Shown here: positions 26,683 to 36,539 of the stretch, one piece after another
Numbering within the stretch: position 1 is the first letter of the stretch
Layout: each line of letters starts with the position of its first letter
NCBI GenBank assembly: GCA_016710115.1
Contig: JADJLN010000008.1
Span: forward strand, 1-64,000
Direction of reading: 5' to 3'
DNA from: Saprospiraceae bacterium
Lineage (GTDB): Bacteria > Bacteroidota > Bacteroidia > Chitinophagales > Saprospiraceae
DNA length: 64,000 nucleotides
Program-made: the position numbers and the translations under genes
Notes under the pieces: model-generated
Database searches by the model: none
Told to the model about the DNA's origin: nothing
What the model saw: the letters and a program-made list of their open reading frames with translations, nothing else

Positions 26683-28332
26683 TTAATGTTGGACTACAAT
26701 CTTTTTAGCATCGTAGTGCGACTTGTCTCCAACAAAAACGACATATACACCTGGAGACCAATACCATGTAGAGATGATCGTCTGCTTGTCTGAAAACGCA
26801 ACCGATTCAAAGTTTTCTTCATAAACGACCTGTCCCAGCATGTTGTAGATCTTTAATGGAAATCTCTCACTCCCCCGACTCCGGAAAGCAAGGGTCAAGG
26901 AAGCATCTGCAGGTACTGGACTTGCCTCCAGAATTTCCAGATCACCCTCATTACTGCCACAAAGTCCAGACAGGGCATTCACTGCTCCGCCTTTATCTTC
27001 ATTCATCAACGACAACCGTCCGCCTGTCACGGTGATGTTGCGAAGAAAGTCGATTTCCACCGTTCCTTCCAAAACAGCTGATTTGAGTAGATCAGCAGCC
27101 GCTGCGGGATCGGAAAAGATGATCTCATCCATGATCGTACAAGGCATACTCGCCAGCAATCCGATTGAACCGGTAACCATGGGTGTAGCAGCTGATGTCC
27201 CGGAGAACAAACCATAGTTGTTCTGACTGTTCAGTTTGACAGTGTAGGAGTTATAACCGGGAGCACTCAAGTGAATATATTGCTTGCTGAATCCGGCATT
27301 GGATACCAGATCATCATCAACTGTCGTATTTGTCACGCAAATCTGCTGTGGCAATCCGCAGAGACATGGCAAATCACCTGCATTTTCGATGTCAACTGCT
27401 TGGTTTGGTGCCGCTCCGACCAGAAGAATACCCACAGAGCCGAGACTGTCTACCAACGGACACATCCAGGGGAGGTCCTCTGGGAAAACGCCTTCAAACC
27501 CGAGGGAGAGATTGAGGGCAACGATATAGGCTCCATCCTGGCCACCACTGTCATTGAAACGCCTCCGCCAGTCATAAACGAATCGAAATCCACTGATGAA
27601 CTCCTCCGCATAGGTCGTTGGACCAACCAACATCATTTCGATATCCCAATTCAGGCCGGCTATGCCCACACCATTATCGCCTTTCCCACCAATATACCCA
27701 CTTACAGAATGACCGTGATGGTGGACCGGAATTTCACCGTTTTCCAATCTCGGATTGTATCCCGAGTAGTCATCTATAAATCCATTATTGTCATTATCCA
27801 CATTGTCTCCGGGTACTTCCTTGGGATTCACCCAGACGTTTGGCTCAATGTCCTCATGGGTTCCATCAAACCCGGCATCCATGATCGCCACAACGATCTT
27901 GTAACCCTTTGGACTCAGCCCGCCAGTTGAAATATCCCAGGCGCGTTCAGAACCGATCAGTTGATGAAATCCCTGCTGATGAAATTCAGGATCGTTCGGA
28001 ACGGTATTCCTGAATTGTGCTTCGTAATTCAGCCCAATATGCCTGACCAGCGGTGAATGCCTCAAGCTCTCCAGGGCATTGGAAAGTGCAGGACCAGTAC
28101 CTTTTATACTATACAGATCAAATCCAAGGGTTCGGATCACAACATCAGCTGCCATGGAAGGTGGGATCATGGCCTCTAAATCTCCTATCGTACTGCCTTT
28201 CACCATCCACACGATCCGCGTCTCAAGCCCGGGGTCCAATGATCCTTTTGCTGAAGTTGCTGCATGCAGGATCGTTCCCATGGAACTGAAACAAAGAAAC
28301 AGGATGGTCGACCAATTACAGAAATACTTCAT
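26683..28332 (-). CDS. S8 (subtilisin-like) serine peptidase with T9SS sorting domain
   Basis: A secreted protease of 549 residues. Start MKYFCNWSTILFLCF at 28332 gives a proper signal peptide ending near LHAA; a longer frame upstream is rejected. A prodomain-like segment precedes the catalytic domain. The triad is Asp in VVAIMDAGFDGTHED (about 150), His in HHHGHSVSGYIGG (about 208) and Ser in YGLFSGTSAATPMVTGS (about 377). NDNNGFIDDYSGYN is the usual calcium-type loop. The end (SLTLAFRSRGSERFPLKIYN, SPGVYVVFVGD) is a type A sorting domain, so it should be displayed or released by the T9SS. Nutrient scavenging or processing of surface proteins is likely. Confidence 0.93.
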   Translation of the reverse strand: MKYFCNWSTILFLCFSSMGTILHAATSAKGSLDPGLETRIVWMVKGSTIGDLEAMIPPSMAADVVIRTLGFDLYSIKGTGPALSNALESLRHSPLVRHIGLNYEAQFRNTVPNDPEFHQQGFHQLIGSERAWDISTGGLSPKGYKIVVAIMDAGFDGTHEDIEPNVWVNPKEVPGDNVDNDNNGFIDDYSGYNPRLENGEIPVHHHGHSVSGYIGGKGDNGVGIAGLNWDIEMMLVGPTTYAEEFISGFRFVYDWRRRFNDSGGQDGAYIVALNLSLGFEGVFPEDLPWMCPLVDSLGSVGILLVGAAPNQAVDIENAGDLPCLCGLPQQICVTNTTVDDDLVSNAGFSKQYIHLSAPGYNSYTVKLNSQNNYGLFSGTSAATPMVTGSIGLLASMPCTIMDEIIFSDPAAAADLLKSAVLEGTVEIDFLRNITVTGGRLSLMNEDKGGAVNALSGLCGSNEGDLEILEASPVPADASLTLAFRSRGSERFPLKIYNMLGQVVYEENFESVAFSDKQTIISTWYWSPGVYVVFVGDKSHYDAKKIVVQH

Positions 28333-28432
28333 ACAGAACAGGGTATAGTGAATCTGCGAGAATGATAGACGCCATATTATCAGGATAAAAATAACGTCTC
28401 GTTCGTTAGCGAACGTTTGAGAGGGAAAAAAG

Positions 28433-29230
28433 TTATTCACCCAAGGAAGACCAAAGTGCCTCGAAATAGTCAGGTGCAAGGGCCAGCCGGTTGCCATACC
28501 ACGAAAACAGTTCACCATCTACATGGTAAATACGGGCTCCTGGTGCAATATCCAGTAATTCTTCCCGGTGCACATCCTTGAACGGATAGGGCTCTGAACT
28601 GAGCAGGATCAAGTCCGGCCGGAGATCCCGGATAGCCACATTGTCCAGCATCGGATATCGCTGCTTCTCCTTCAATACGTTGTCAAATCCGGCTTCCAGG
28701 AGCATATGGTCGATAAATGTCGATGCAGCGGCACCCATCCAGGGATTTCGCCAGATCAGATAGAGAACTCTTGGTCGATGAACCGGTCGGCACTGACGCC
28801 AGCGATCAAAAGCGGAGTCGATCTCAGTGATGATTTGATTAGCTTCTTCTTCCTTGCCGACCAACGTCCCCGTTTGCCTCATCATTTTTCGGGCATCAGA
28901 CAACGTATAGATCTCAGACATCCAGGTGGGAACTTGCGCGGAAAGTGCCTCGATCGACTCCGCATCATTTTCTTCCTTGTTGCCAATAACCAGATCCGGC
29001 TTCAACCGGAGACACCGTTCTATCTTGAGTTGCTTGGTTCCACCGATCACTCGGGCATGTCTCCTTGCCTCCTCTGGATGGACGCAAAATCTGGTCACAC
29101 CTACGATTTGTCGTTTCAGACCCAGAGAAAAGAGGTATTCAGTCTGTGAGGGGACAAGAGAAATGATCCGCTGGGGGCGATCAGGTACGACAACCGCCCT
29201 GCCCATCATATCCACAACTTTGCGAGCCAT
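28433..29230 (-). CDS. Helical-backbone metal receptor (BtuF/TroA-like substrate-binding protein)
   Basis: A 265-residue class III substrate-binding fold for cobalamin, haem or iron chelates. Start MARKVVDMMGRAVVVPDRP at 29230; signatures are PQRIISLVPSQTEYLFSLGL, IVGVTRFCVHPEE, VIGGTKQLKIERCLRLKPDLVIG, the long connecting helix and DLILLSSEPYPF. No signal peptide is visible from this start, which is odd for a periplasmic receptor; it may be a cytoplasmic or non-canonical member. The ATG shares its A with the TAA of the DUF1684 gene (TAATG), so the two are translationally coupled. Confidence 0.88.
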   Translation of the reverse strand: MARKVVDMMGRAVVVPDRPQRIISLVPSQTEYLFSLGLKRQIVGVTRFCVHPEEARRHARVIGGTKQLKIERCLRLKPDLVIGNKEENDAESIEALSAQVPTWMSEIYTLSDARKMMRQTGTLVGKEEEANQIITEIDSAFDRWRQCRPVHRPRVLYLIWRNPWMGAAASTFIDHMLLEAGFDNVLKEKQRYPMLDNVAIRDLRPDLILLSSEPYPFKDVHREELLDIAPGARIYHVDGELFSWYGNRLALAPDYFEALWSSLGE

Positions 29231-29847
29231 TAATGGTCGCGTGATTTGTGTGGGCCTGTGTACATCTGTTCTCCGGCGCGTACAGGTACAGTCAGCCGGT
29301 TTGCCATGGGAGGAATCGGACAATTGTATCCATCACTGTAGGCACACCAGGGGTTATAGGCCAAATTGAAATCCAGCCAGATTTCATCTTCAGTCAGTTG
29401 GGATCGAGTCAGGTCAATATATCGCCCACCGCCATAGGTTTGTTCACCGTTGGTTGGGTCGGTAAAGGGCAGAAACAGATGATCCTGATATTCCGGGATC
29501 GAGGCAAGTGTCCGGTTTGTGTACACATGGAGGGTACAAACTGTATTCGAGAGCACGAAGGACAACACACCGATATCCTGAAATGACTTGACCCGGCCGC
29601 TGGATGTGGGCACATCAACAGGATCACTGTCAATCAACGGTGTGAACTGGCATTTGACCCGGAATGAATCGTTCGGTAAAAACCATCTGAGATGTTGAAA
29701 ATCATCCTCCTGGAGAGGAGCCCGTTGATCCTTCAGCATGTCCGATTTGAACGACTCACGAAAAGTGAGTATCTGATCATGGAAAGACTGTGAAGCTCCC
29801 TGCCCGATCATAAAAAGGGTGAATAGGCAGGTTAAAATGATCTTCAT
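29230..29847 (-). CDS. DUF1684 family exported protein
   Basis: A 205-residue protein of unknown function. A signal peptide (IILTCLFTLFMIGQGASQ) is followed by the DUF1684 body: LTFRESFKSDMLKDQRAPL, the LSFVLSNTVCTLHVYTN strand, then the signature YGGGRYIDL, LDFNLAYNPWCAYSDGYNCPIPP and a final VRAGEQMY. The conserved Cys and Asn around the last motif suggest a binding or enzymatic site, but none is proven. It overlaps the upstream propeller gene by 4 bp. Confidence 0.9.
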   Translation of the reverse strand: MKIILTCLFTLFMIGQGASQSFHDQILTFRESFKSDMLKDQRAPLQEDDFQHLRWFLPNDSFRVKCQFTPLIDSDPVDVPTSSGRVKSFQDIGVLSFVLSNTVCTLHVYTNRTLASIPEYQDHLFLPFTDPTNGEQTYGGGRYIDLTRSQLTEDEIWLDFNLAYNPWCAYSDGYNCPIPPMANRLTVPVRAGEQMYTGPHKSRDH

Positions 29848-30764
29848 GGCGCGATAGGTTGGTTGACGATTGCCAGTTGGCGGTCTTCGTGGTTGACGAT
29901 GCGGGTAATGTTCAACAATCCATACACGGAAAGGTCAGCAAAGGTTCTCCAGGTGATATCTTTTCCAGGATCATACCTGTAGATCACTGCACCTTGAGCC
30001 ATGAGGAGACTGCCATCCGGCAGAAGGCAGAAGTCCTCCGAACCGGGTCTGGATTTAATGAGAATTTCCGTTCGGTCATAGGCGGGATCATACCGCTTGA
30101 TGTACCAATCTGTATCCGTCACCTTCTGAAGAAACAGCAATCTTCCTGCTTCATCTCGCAGAAGACAACGACCGATTCGCGATGCCATAAAGGTGGATTC
30201 ATCTTTGGATGCATGAGCCATATGCAGACTGTGTGGCTCACCTACAATAAACAGCGCTGCGCTGTCACCGGAAAGCCAGCAATGGTACCCCACACCCGTG
30301 ATCTCCGGAAATAAGGGAAGGGGCTGCCCCCCTTTAACCATTGGATACTTCCACAGCCGCTGTGTGTCTTCTCCATCGGTTTCAACGACAACGGTACTGA
30401 AACCGGGACGACCTGGAATAGGCGTTGGACTATATTCACTGGCGCGCGTCCGAGTCACTCGTCTTCGGGTATTTGTAGTTAATTGGAGAGACCAGATATC
30501 TGTTTGGGTAGTGTCCTGATAATCTGAAGTAAACCAGATCTCATCAGGTCGGAAAAAGTTTGGTTGATTATTGTATCCGTGCAGGTTGAAAGCGGTCAGC
30601 AAACGTGGATGTGTCAAGGGCATCTCATCAGTAGCCAGATGGATATCAAACAGATACAGATTAGTTGCAGGTCGTTGAGCATATACTCCCTGCAGGTCGA
30701 TACTGATGGAGGAGAGGCTAATCAGGAAGATGGCCAGGACATGGGATAATGCAGGGAAAGGCAT
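29844..30764 (-). CDS. Exported TolB-like beta-propeller protein
   Basis: A 306-residue exported protein. A signal segment (LAIFLISLSSISIDLQGVYAQ) is followed by WD40-like PD40 blades: NFFRPDEIWFTSDYQDTTQTDIWSL has the classic Y-T/S-D-x-D-I-W pattern, followed by ASEYSPTPIPGRPGFSTVV and CLLPDGSLLMAQGAVIYRY. Such propellers bind proteins or ligands; no enzymatic motif is visible. It is the first gene of a three-gene operon with DUF1684 and the metal receptor. Confidence 0.82.
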   Translation of the reverse strand: MPFPALSHVLAIFLISLSSISIDLQGVYAQRPATNLYLFDIHLATDEMPLTHPRLLTAFNLHGYNNQPNFFRPDEIWFTSDYQDTTQTDIWSLQLTTNTRRRVTRTRASEYSPTPIPGRPGFSTVVVETDGEDTQRLWKYPMVKGGQPLPLFPEITGVGYHCWLSGDSAALFIVGEPHSLHMAHASKDESTFMASRIGRCLLRDEAGRLLFLQKVTDTDWYIKRYDPAYDRTEILIKSRPGSEDFCLLPDGSLLMAQGAVIYRYDPGKDITWRTFADLSVYGLLNITRIVNHEDRQLAIVNQPIAP

Positions 30765-30861
30765 ACGGAGAACAGGATTTCAGGTGAAATTAACCAATAA
30801 AACAAACTGGGATGCTCCGTGGAAATATGAAAATTCCTATCTTAAGCCAAAATCTGGAGTT

Positions 30862-31269
30862 ATGATGAATGAACCACTTTCGACGATAATGACCACTGAG
30901 TTGATCACCATCAGTCCACAGGACAACCTGGGTAAGGCTGAAGAACTGCTCACAACTCGCCGAATTCATCATTTGCCTGTTGTAGAAGGTAAAAAACTGG
31001 TCGGGTTGGTCACCACCTATGACTTGTTCAAGCTGACATATTCCCGAGAGGAATACAAGACTGTCAAGGTTTCAGAAGTTATGACCGCCAAACTGGCAAC
31101 CCTGGAACCGTCTGATCATATCGGTACGGCTGCAGAAATATTTCTTGCTCATTTGTTTCATGCGATCCCGATCGTTCAGGGAGGTGAGTTGAAAGGGATC
31201 GTCACGACCCACGATTTATTGAAATACAGTTTTAAAAAAGAATACACTTCTCTACCCTGGACCAGCTGA
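30862..31269 (+). CDS. Tandem CBS-domain protein
   Basis: A 135-residue protein made of one CBS pair that likely binds adenine nucleotides and regulates a partner. CBS1 is STIMTTELITISPQDNLGKA through IHHLPVVEGKKLVGLVTTYDL, and CBS2 is VSEVMTAKLATLEPSDHIG through LFHAIPIVQGGELKGIVTTHDLL. ATG at 30862 places the first CBS motif right at the N-terminus, as in AcuB-like proteins. No partner gene is adjacent; pntA follows after a terminator. Confidence 0.92.
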   Translation: MMNEPLSTIMTTELITISPQDNLGKAEELLTTRRIHHLPVVEGKKLVGLVTTYDLFKLTYSREEYKTVKVSEVMTAKLATLEPSDHIGTAAEIFLAHLFHAIPIVQGGELKGIVTTHDLLKYSFKKEYTSLPWTS

Positions 31270-31277
31270 AGAATCCG

Positions 31278-31314
31278 ACAGGTCTCCGAAAATCGGGGAC
31301 CTGTTTCTTTTTCA
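31278..31314 (+). terminator. Rho-independent terminator after the CBS gene
   Basis: A 12-bp stem ACAGGTCTCCGA / TCGGGGACCTGT (one G-T pair), a 3-nt loop, then TTCTTTTTC. Confidence 0.85.
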
Positions 31315-31361
31315 TTTGATGCCTTTAGGCTATCTTCGGCCGTTCTTTATAGACCCAATTC

Positions 31362-32483
31362 ATGTTAGTAGGAATACTTAAGGAGGGTGAAAACCGGGTT
31401 TCGGTCATCCCCACTGATTTAGCCGCCCTGAAAAAGATGGGCGTAGAGCACATTCTCGTCGAATCTGGAGCCGGATTGGCTTCATTTCATCCAGACCAGT
31501 CTTATGTCGATCAGGGAGCAAAAATGGCTTCACGGTCAGAAGTGCTCGCCCAATCCGATCTGATCCTATGCATCCACACTCCTTCTGACGAAGAGTTGGC
31601 TTCCATCAAGGAAGGTACAGTGCTGATCGGGCAATTCAATCCTCTCCAGGAGCATGAAGTCATCGATCGGTTTGGATCAAAGAAGTTGACAACATTCAGC
31701 CTGGAGCTGATTCCACGAACAACACGTGCGCAATCCATGGATGTGCTGTCGTCTATGGCCATGCTTGCCGGATACAAATCCGTATTGCTGGGCGCGACCC
31801 ATTTACCCCATATGTTTCCGATGTCGATGACAGCGGCAGGTTCGATCAAACCGGCTAAAGTACTCGTATTGGGTGCCGGTGTTGCGGGATTGCAAGCGAT
31901 CGCCACCGGTCGACGGTTGGGTGCTGTTGTCGAAGCGTTTGATGTTCGAACTGCTGCCCGAGAAGAAGTGGAAAGTCTCGGTGCGAAATTTGTTGCCGTC
32001 GAAGGCGCTACAGATGACAGCAAGGCTGGAGGATATGCCGTTGAACAAACAGAGGAATACAAACAAAGGCAGGCTCAATTGATTGCTGATCATGCTGCCA
32101 AAGCCGATGTCATCATCTGTACGGCCCAGATTCCAGGTCGTAAAGCTCCTCTTCTTGTCACAGAAGAGACGATCTCCCGCATGACTCCCGGTTCTGTAGT
32201 CGTCGATCTGGCTGCATCCACAGGTGGCAATTGTGCGCACACAAAAAATGGGGAAACCACGATTGTCAACGGGATCACTATTCTCGGATACAGTGATATC
32301 CCGTCTACGATGGGGGCTGACGCCAGCAAACTGATCAGCAAGAACCTGATCAATTTTGTCACATTGCTGATTAAGGAAGGAGAGTTGGTGCTCAACTTTG
32401 ATGATGATATCATCGCTGGCACCTGTCTGAACCATTCAGGTGAGTTGGTCAATCCACGTTTGAAACAGATATTGAATCGCTAA
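31362..32483 (+). CDS. pntA: NAD(P) transhydrogenase subunit alpha, NAD-binding part
   Basis: The peripheral dI component of the proton-translocating transhydrogenase, which transfers hydride from NADH to NADP+. At 373 residues it is the split form without membrane helices. Conserved are MLVGILKEGENRVSVIPTD, AKMASRSEVLAQSDLILCI, the RTTRAQSMDVLSSMAMLAGY mobile region, the dinucleotide fold VLVLGAGVAGLQAIATGRRLGAVVEAFDVR and VVDLAASTGGNC. The other two subunits follow at 12 and 33 bp, giving the usual pntA1-pntA2-pntB operon. Confidence 0.97.
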   Translation: MLVGILKEGENRVSVIPTDLAALKKMGVEHILVESGAGLASFHPDQSYVDQGAKMASRSEVLAQSDLILCIHTPSDEELASIKEGTVLIGQFNPLQEHEVIDRFGSKKLTTFSLELIPRTTRAQSMDVLSSMAMLAGYKSVLLGATHLPHMFPMSMTAAGSIKPAKVLVLGAGVAGLQAIATGRRLGAVVEAFDVRTAAREEVESLGAKFVAVEGATDDSKAGGYAVEQTEEYKQRQAQLIADHAAKADVIICTAQIPGRKAPLLVTEETISRMTPGSVVVDLAASTGGNCAHTKNGETTIVNGITILGYSDIPSTMGADASKLISKNLINFVTLLIKEGELVLNFDDDIIAGTCLNHSGELVNPRLKQILNR

Positions 32484-32494
32484 ACCAGACGATT

Positions 32495-32805
32495 ATGTGG
32501 CAGGATTTTGCCCAGTTTTTTCTCGATTACCGGGATTTCATCTATGTGATCATTCTTTCCATTTTTTGGGAATCGAGGTGATCAGTAATGTACCGGCAGT
32601 GTTGCACACTCCTCTGATGTCGGGTGCAAATGCAATTCACGGCGTGGTCATCATCGGTGCTATCATTGTCATGGGGCATGCTGCTCCGGATGACTATCTC
32701 TCTTTGACACTTGGATTTCTGGCAGTTATCCTCGGCACGTTGAACGTCGTTGGTGGATTTGTGGTGACCAACCGCATGCTGGCCATGTTCAAACGGAAGA
32801 AATAA
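32495..32805 (+). CDS. pntA2: NAD(P) transhydrogenase subunit alpha, membrane part (one frame break)
   Basis: A proton-channel subunit of about 103 residues with three to four membrane helices. ATG at 32495 gives MWQDFAQFFLDYRDFIYVII. The frame then breaks in a run of six T near 32567; one more T restores ILSIFLGIEVISNVPAVLHTPLMSG, the invariant signature. The rest (AIHGVVIIGAIIVMGHA, FLAVILGTLNVVGGFVVTNRML) is intact. The defect is a homopolymer indel, almost certainly technical. Confidence 0.93.
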
Positions 32806-32837
32806 CCTTCTCCTCTCACTCACGAATCACCTGACAT

Positions 32838-34216
32838 ATGTTTTGGTTAGAAATAGCCTATCTTATTGGTTCTCTGTCTTTTATCCTTGGATTGAAGATG
32901 TTGAGCAATCCGGATACGGCAAAACGAGGAAACCTGTATGCAGCCATTGGTATGGGTATCGCCATTCTGGGTACCATTTTCCTGCACAAGAACAGCGACG
33001 GGGCTCCATAGGGAATATTCCCTGGATCCTGCTGGCCATGGCCATCGGTACAGTTGTCGGGTACTTTCTGGCAATGAAAGTAAAGATGACAGCGATGCCC
33101 CAAATGGTCTCTCTGTTTAACGGAATGGGAGGCGCTTGTGCGGCAATCATTTCGATTGTCGAATACCAGGGACACCACAGTCAGGATTTCTGGTTGATCC
33201 TGGTGATCTATCTCGGATTGGTAATCGGTAGCATTTCCTTTGCAGGAAGTATGATCGCCTATGGCAAACTGGATGATCGGATCAAGGATATTCGCGCCAA
33301 CTGGTTGAGGATACTTAATTTGATGATCCTTGGGGTCATTGTGATTCTGGTGGTGATGGGTGTACTGGACCCTTCCAACAGTATGTGGCTCTGGGCCACG
33401 CTTGCCCTTTCACTGATCTATGGTGTGTTCTTTGTCATGCCGATCGGTGGGGCTGACATGCCTGTTGTCATATCCCTGTTAAACTCATTTACAGGTATGG
33501 CTGCTGCGTTTGGCGGATTCCTGTACAGCAATCAGGTTATGTTGACCGGTGGTATCCTGGTCGGTTCTGCCGGAACAATCCTGACCATACTGATGTGTAA
33601 TGCCATGAACCGGTCGTTGTTGAACGTTCTGATCGGTGCATTCGGTGGCGGTGGCGCTGCTGGTCCTCGCGAGTTGGGTGATCAATCCATTCGTGAAATC
33701 CAATCCACAGATGCAGCTATCCTGTGTGCGTATGCACGTCGGGTAGCCATCATTCCCGGTTATGGTCTGGCCGTTGCACAGGCTCAGCATATCTGTCATG
33801 AATTTGAAAAACTCATGGAAGAAAAAGGGGTAGAGGTCTATTATGCCATTCACCCGGTTGCCGGACGGATGCCTGGACATATGAATGTACTTCTTGCTGA
33901 AGCGGACGTACCCTACCCAAAACTGCTGGAAATGGAAGAGGCCAACGACCTCATGCCCAATACCGATGTATCCATCATCATCGGTGCCAATGACGTGGTT
34001 AATCCAGCTGCTGAGCACGACCCCTCCAGTCCGATCTACGGCATGCCGATTATCCAGGTCACCAAAAGCGAGAATGTCATTGTGATGAAGCGGTCTATGG
34101 GGAAAGGCTATGCCGGTATCGAGAACGAACTGTTCTTTGCCCCAAAGACAAGGATGTTGTTTGGTGACGCCAAGCAGTCACTGACCAACCTGGTTTCGGA
34201 GCTCAAGCAGATCTGA
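32838..34216 (+). CDS. pntB: NAD(P) transhydrogenase subunit beta (one frame break)
   Basis: A membrane subunit carrying the NADP(H)-binding dIII domain. ATG at 32838 gives MFWLEIAYLIGSLSFILGLKMLSNPDTAKRGN split over the first helices. The frame is lost near 33000 (GACGGGG), where one more G restores DGGSIGNIPWILLAMAIG. Membrane helices follow (MPQMVSLFNGMGGACA, FVMPIGGADMPVVISLLNSFTG), then dIII with IIPGYGLAVAQAQH, FAIHPVAGRMPGHMNVLLAEA-like residues, NDVVNPAAEHDPSSPIYGMP and KRSMGKGYAGIENELFF. The indel is in a homopolymer. Confidence 0.96.
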
Positions 34217-34250
34217 TAAGCTGCTGATTCGTCTTTCAACAACCAAACGT

Positions 34251-34287
34251 AAAGCGGGCCTGATCATCATCTGATCAGGCTCGCTTT
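34251..34287. terminator. Terminator between pntB and lepB
   Basis: A 16-bp stem AAAGCGGGCCTGATCA / TGATCAGGCTCGCTTT (one G-T pair), flanked by A and T, located between convergent genes. Confidence 0.9.
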
Positions 34288-34476
34288 GTTGTGATCTCTA
34301 TGCAGATATGCGAATATCTGTAGTTTGCTACACCGTTTATCAGAAACAAATGCTGAGATGGTTCACTGAGAATTGCACTGCAACCTGCCTGTTCCAAAGC
34401 GGTTTCAGCGAATTATCCCAGAAAGGAATGACGATCTCAAGACGAGAGGAATCGTTCCTTTCAAATCCAACGAGAA

Positions 34477-36050
34477 TCAGTCGATAAATTTATTGGCATT
34501 GGTAAAGACCCTGTCCCAGCGAACCCCTTTGAAGAGATTTCCTTCCTTGGCTGACAGCCAGATGAATAACGGTTTGCCCACAATATGGTCTTCAGGTACA
34601 AAACCCCAGATGCGAGAATCTTCTGAGTTGTGTCGATTGTCACCCATCATCCAGTAATAATCCATCTTGAAGGTATACGATGTGGCAACCTCCCCGTTGA
34701 TGAAGATCTGGCCATTCTTTTCTTCGAGGTCATTGCCTTCGTATACGTCAATAATACGCCGGTAAGGCGCTATGGAAACTGGATCAATGGAAACGGTAGT
34801 TCCTTTTTTCCGGGATAAAGATCGGTCCGTAATTATCCACAGTCCAGCCCTGGGTCAGCCGGGCGTCATTGGGAAATAGATAGTTGGGGTGGTGCGGTGG
34901 TCTTGAAACGACCTCAACACGGATATCGGGTCCCAGGGATTTCAATTTGGTGACCTGGTCCTGATTCAGGTTGAAAAAACCAGCCTGACCATTCGAATCA
35001 TTGAGATTGACACCCCATTCTGCAAGTTTCCGTGGATTGAGTTGCGTCGTGGTAGAGGAAACCTGGTAGAGAAACTGCATGTATTTGGCGTTCTCAGCGG
35101 GAGTCCCATTGATATACACCTGCCTGTCAATGATCTTCAGGCTGTCGCCAGGCATTCCGATACATCGCTTGATATAGTGATCCTTCTTATCCATCGGCCG
35201 GGTTGTCAGCATAGCCGGAGAGAAGTTTGGAGGTAAACTGTTCGTTCGCCTCATATCCGGATAACTGTAGGTGCGATTCGGTGTGATGATCACACTGTCG
35301 CCTTCCGGATAATTGAAAACGACCGGGTCATAGCGTTTGACTTCATTCCATCCGGGTAGCCGGTAATAGGGTAGTGAAGGACTGGTCAGATAGGATTCAC
35401 GGTCGATTTTCGGAATCCGATTGTGCAGGAGAGGAATCATAGCAACCGTCTGAGGCGTGCGGATGCCGTAATTGGCTTTGCTGACAAAGAGAAAGTCTCC
35501 TGTCAACAGGGATCCTTCCATCGAGCTTGTCGGGATGACATAGGCTTCAATCAGAAACATCCGAATGAATGCTGCAGCAAAAACGGCAAAGATGATCGCC
35601 TCAGCCCATTCGCGAAACCAACCCTTCTGGTAAGGATTGTTGTGTTCCAGCTTTTTCAGTTGGTATTGATCATTCTTCTCTCTTGCTTCCTTCAGCTTTT
35701 CATGGTATTCACGTTCCTGGACGAGGACTGGGCCACCATATTTTCCATTTTTGGCCAGGTACATGAAATAGAAGGGAGTACCGACCACAGACAGGAATGC
35801 ATCCAGAAAGGACATCCGGCCATTCGATCGGGCCATGTCTACACACATTCCGGCATAAATAAAGAGATTCACGATCGGAAACAATAACCATAGGGCATAT
35901 ACCGGCTTGCGACCGATCAGTGCACCAGGTGCTGAAGTTGATACCAGGAATCAACCCGTTTACAGCTTGATTTCCCATTTTGGGAAACAACAGATACAGA
36001 CTGATGCTCAGAAGAACATACCCGATAATCAGAAAGAGAAGAATAGTCAT
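34477..36050 (-). CDS. lepB: Signal peptidase I (two frame breaks)
   Basis: It cleaves Sec signal peptides at the membrane. This is the long Bacteroidota form with an N-terminal membrane extension: ILLFLIIGYVLLSISLYLLF, then NGLIPGINFSTWC. A frame break near 35925 follows, with LIGRKPVYALWLLFPIVNL after it. The catalytic part has a further helix and the serine in YVIPTSSMEGSLLTGDFLF, then the lysine in DHYIKRCIGMPGDSL, and box E WMMGDNRHNSEDSRIWGFV. A second break near 34808, in a run of A, separates FIPKKGTTVSID from the rest. The insertion between boxes D and E is large, as in relatives. The enzyme is essential, so the breaks are likely sequencing errors. Start MTILLFL at 36050. Confidence 0.94.
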
Positions 36051-36176
36051 GAACAGGTGGTTTAACCAGAGCCCCAAAGATAGAGCAAATTACCACCTCA
36101 AACGGTCGGAATTGACCTCGTCTTATCCTGTAAACCAGGTTATACGGAATATCGACCAACACCCGGGAAATGTCGA

Positions 36177-36539
36177 TTATCGGGCCTCGGCCTCCAACCA
36201 GAGAGTGTGCCCTTTGCGTATACCGATCAGGAAAACCTTGATTTTCTTTCGATGGAAGCCCGCTCTTTTCGGTGTAAACGTGACCTTGATTTGCCCATGT
36301 TCCCCGGGGGCGACTGCCCCTGAAGGCCATTGGGGATCCGTACATCCACAGCTTGTTCGGACTGTCTCAATGATGACCGGTTTGCCCGTATTATTCTTGA
36401 ATGTATAATGAAAGGTCGTATCCTGTTGGATACTGAGCAGTCCAAGATTGATTTCTGTCCCCTCAAGCCATTGAATTTCTTGAGCGAAGGCCGATGTTGT
36501 ACATCCAAAGAAAAACACGATGTATGTCGCCCACTTCAT
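36177..36539 (-). CDS. DUF1573 domain protein
   Basis: A 120-residue exported Ig-like (ASH-type) domain protein. A signal peptide (ATYIVFFFGCTTSAFAQ) is followed by the DUF1573 signature: DTTFHYTFKNNTGKPVIIETVRTSCGCTDPQWP, then APGEHGQIKVTFTPKRAG. The short CGCT motif is the family hallmark. Function is unknown; such domains are common in Bacteroidota envelope proteins. It overlaps the lipoprotein gene by 4 bp, so they share a transcript. Confidence 0.92.
   Translation of the reverse strand: MKWATYIVFFFGCTTSAFAQEIQWLEGTEINLGLLSIQQDTTFHYTFKNNTGKPVIIETVRTSCGCTDPQWPSGAVAPGEHGQIKVTFTPKRAGFHRKKIKVFLIGIRKGHTLWLEAEAR

Noticed and set aside
26521..26793. Plus-strand reading frame containing an LPACRQAG-like peptide
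   Set aside because: It runs through the palindrome, the broken tRNA and the end of the subtilase gene, and has no promoter or homologous features.
32560..33010. Programmed ribosomal frameshifting in pntA2 and pntB
   Set aside because: The homopolymer slips lack a slippery heptamer with a downstream structure, and similar breaks occur in many unrelated genes here.
34833..34841. Perfect DnaA box TTATCCACA
   Set aside because: It lies inside lepB coding sequence (residues W-T-V-D-N-Y on the other strand) and is isolated, so coincidence is likely.
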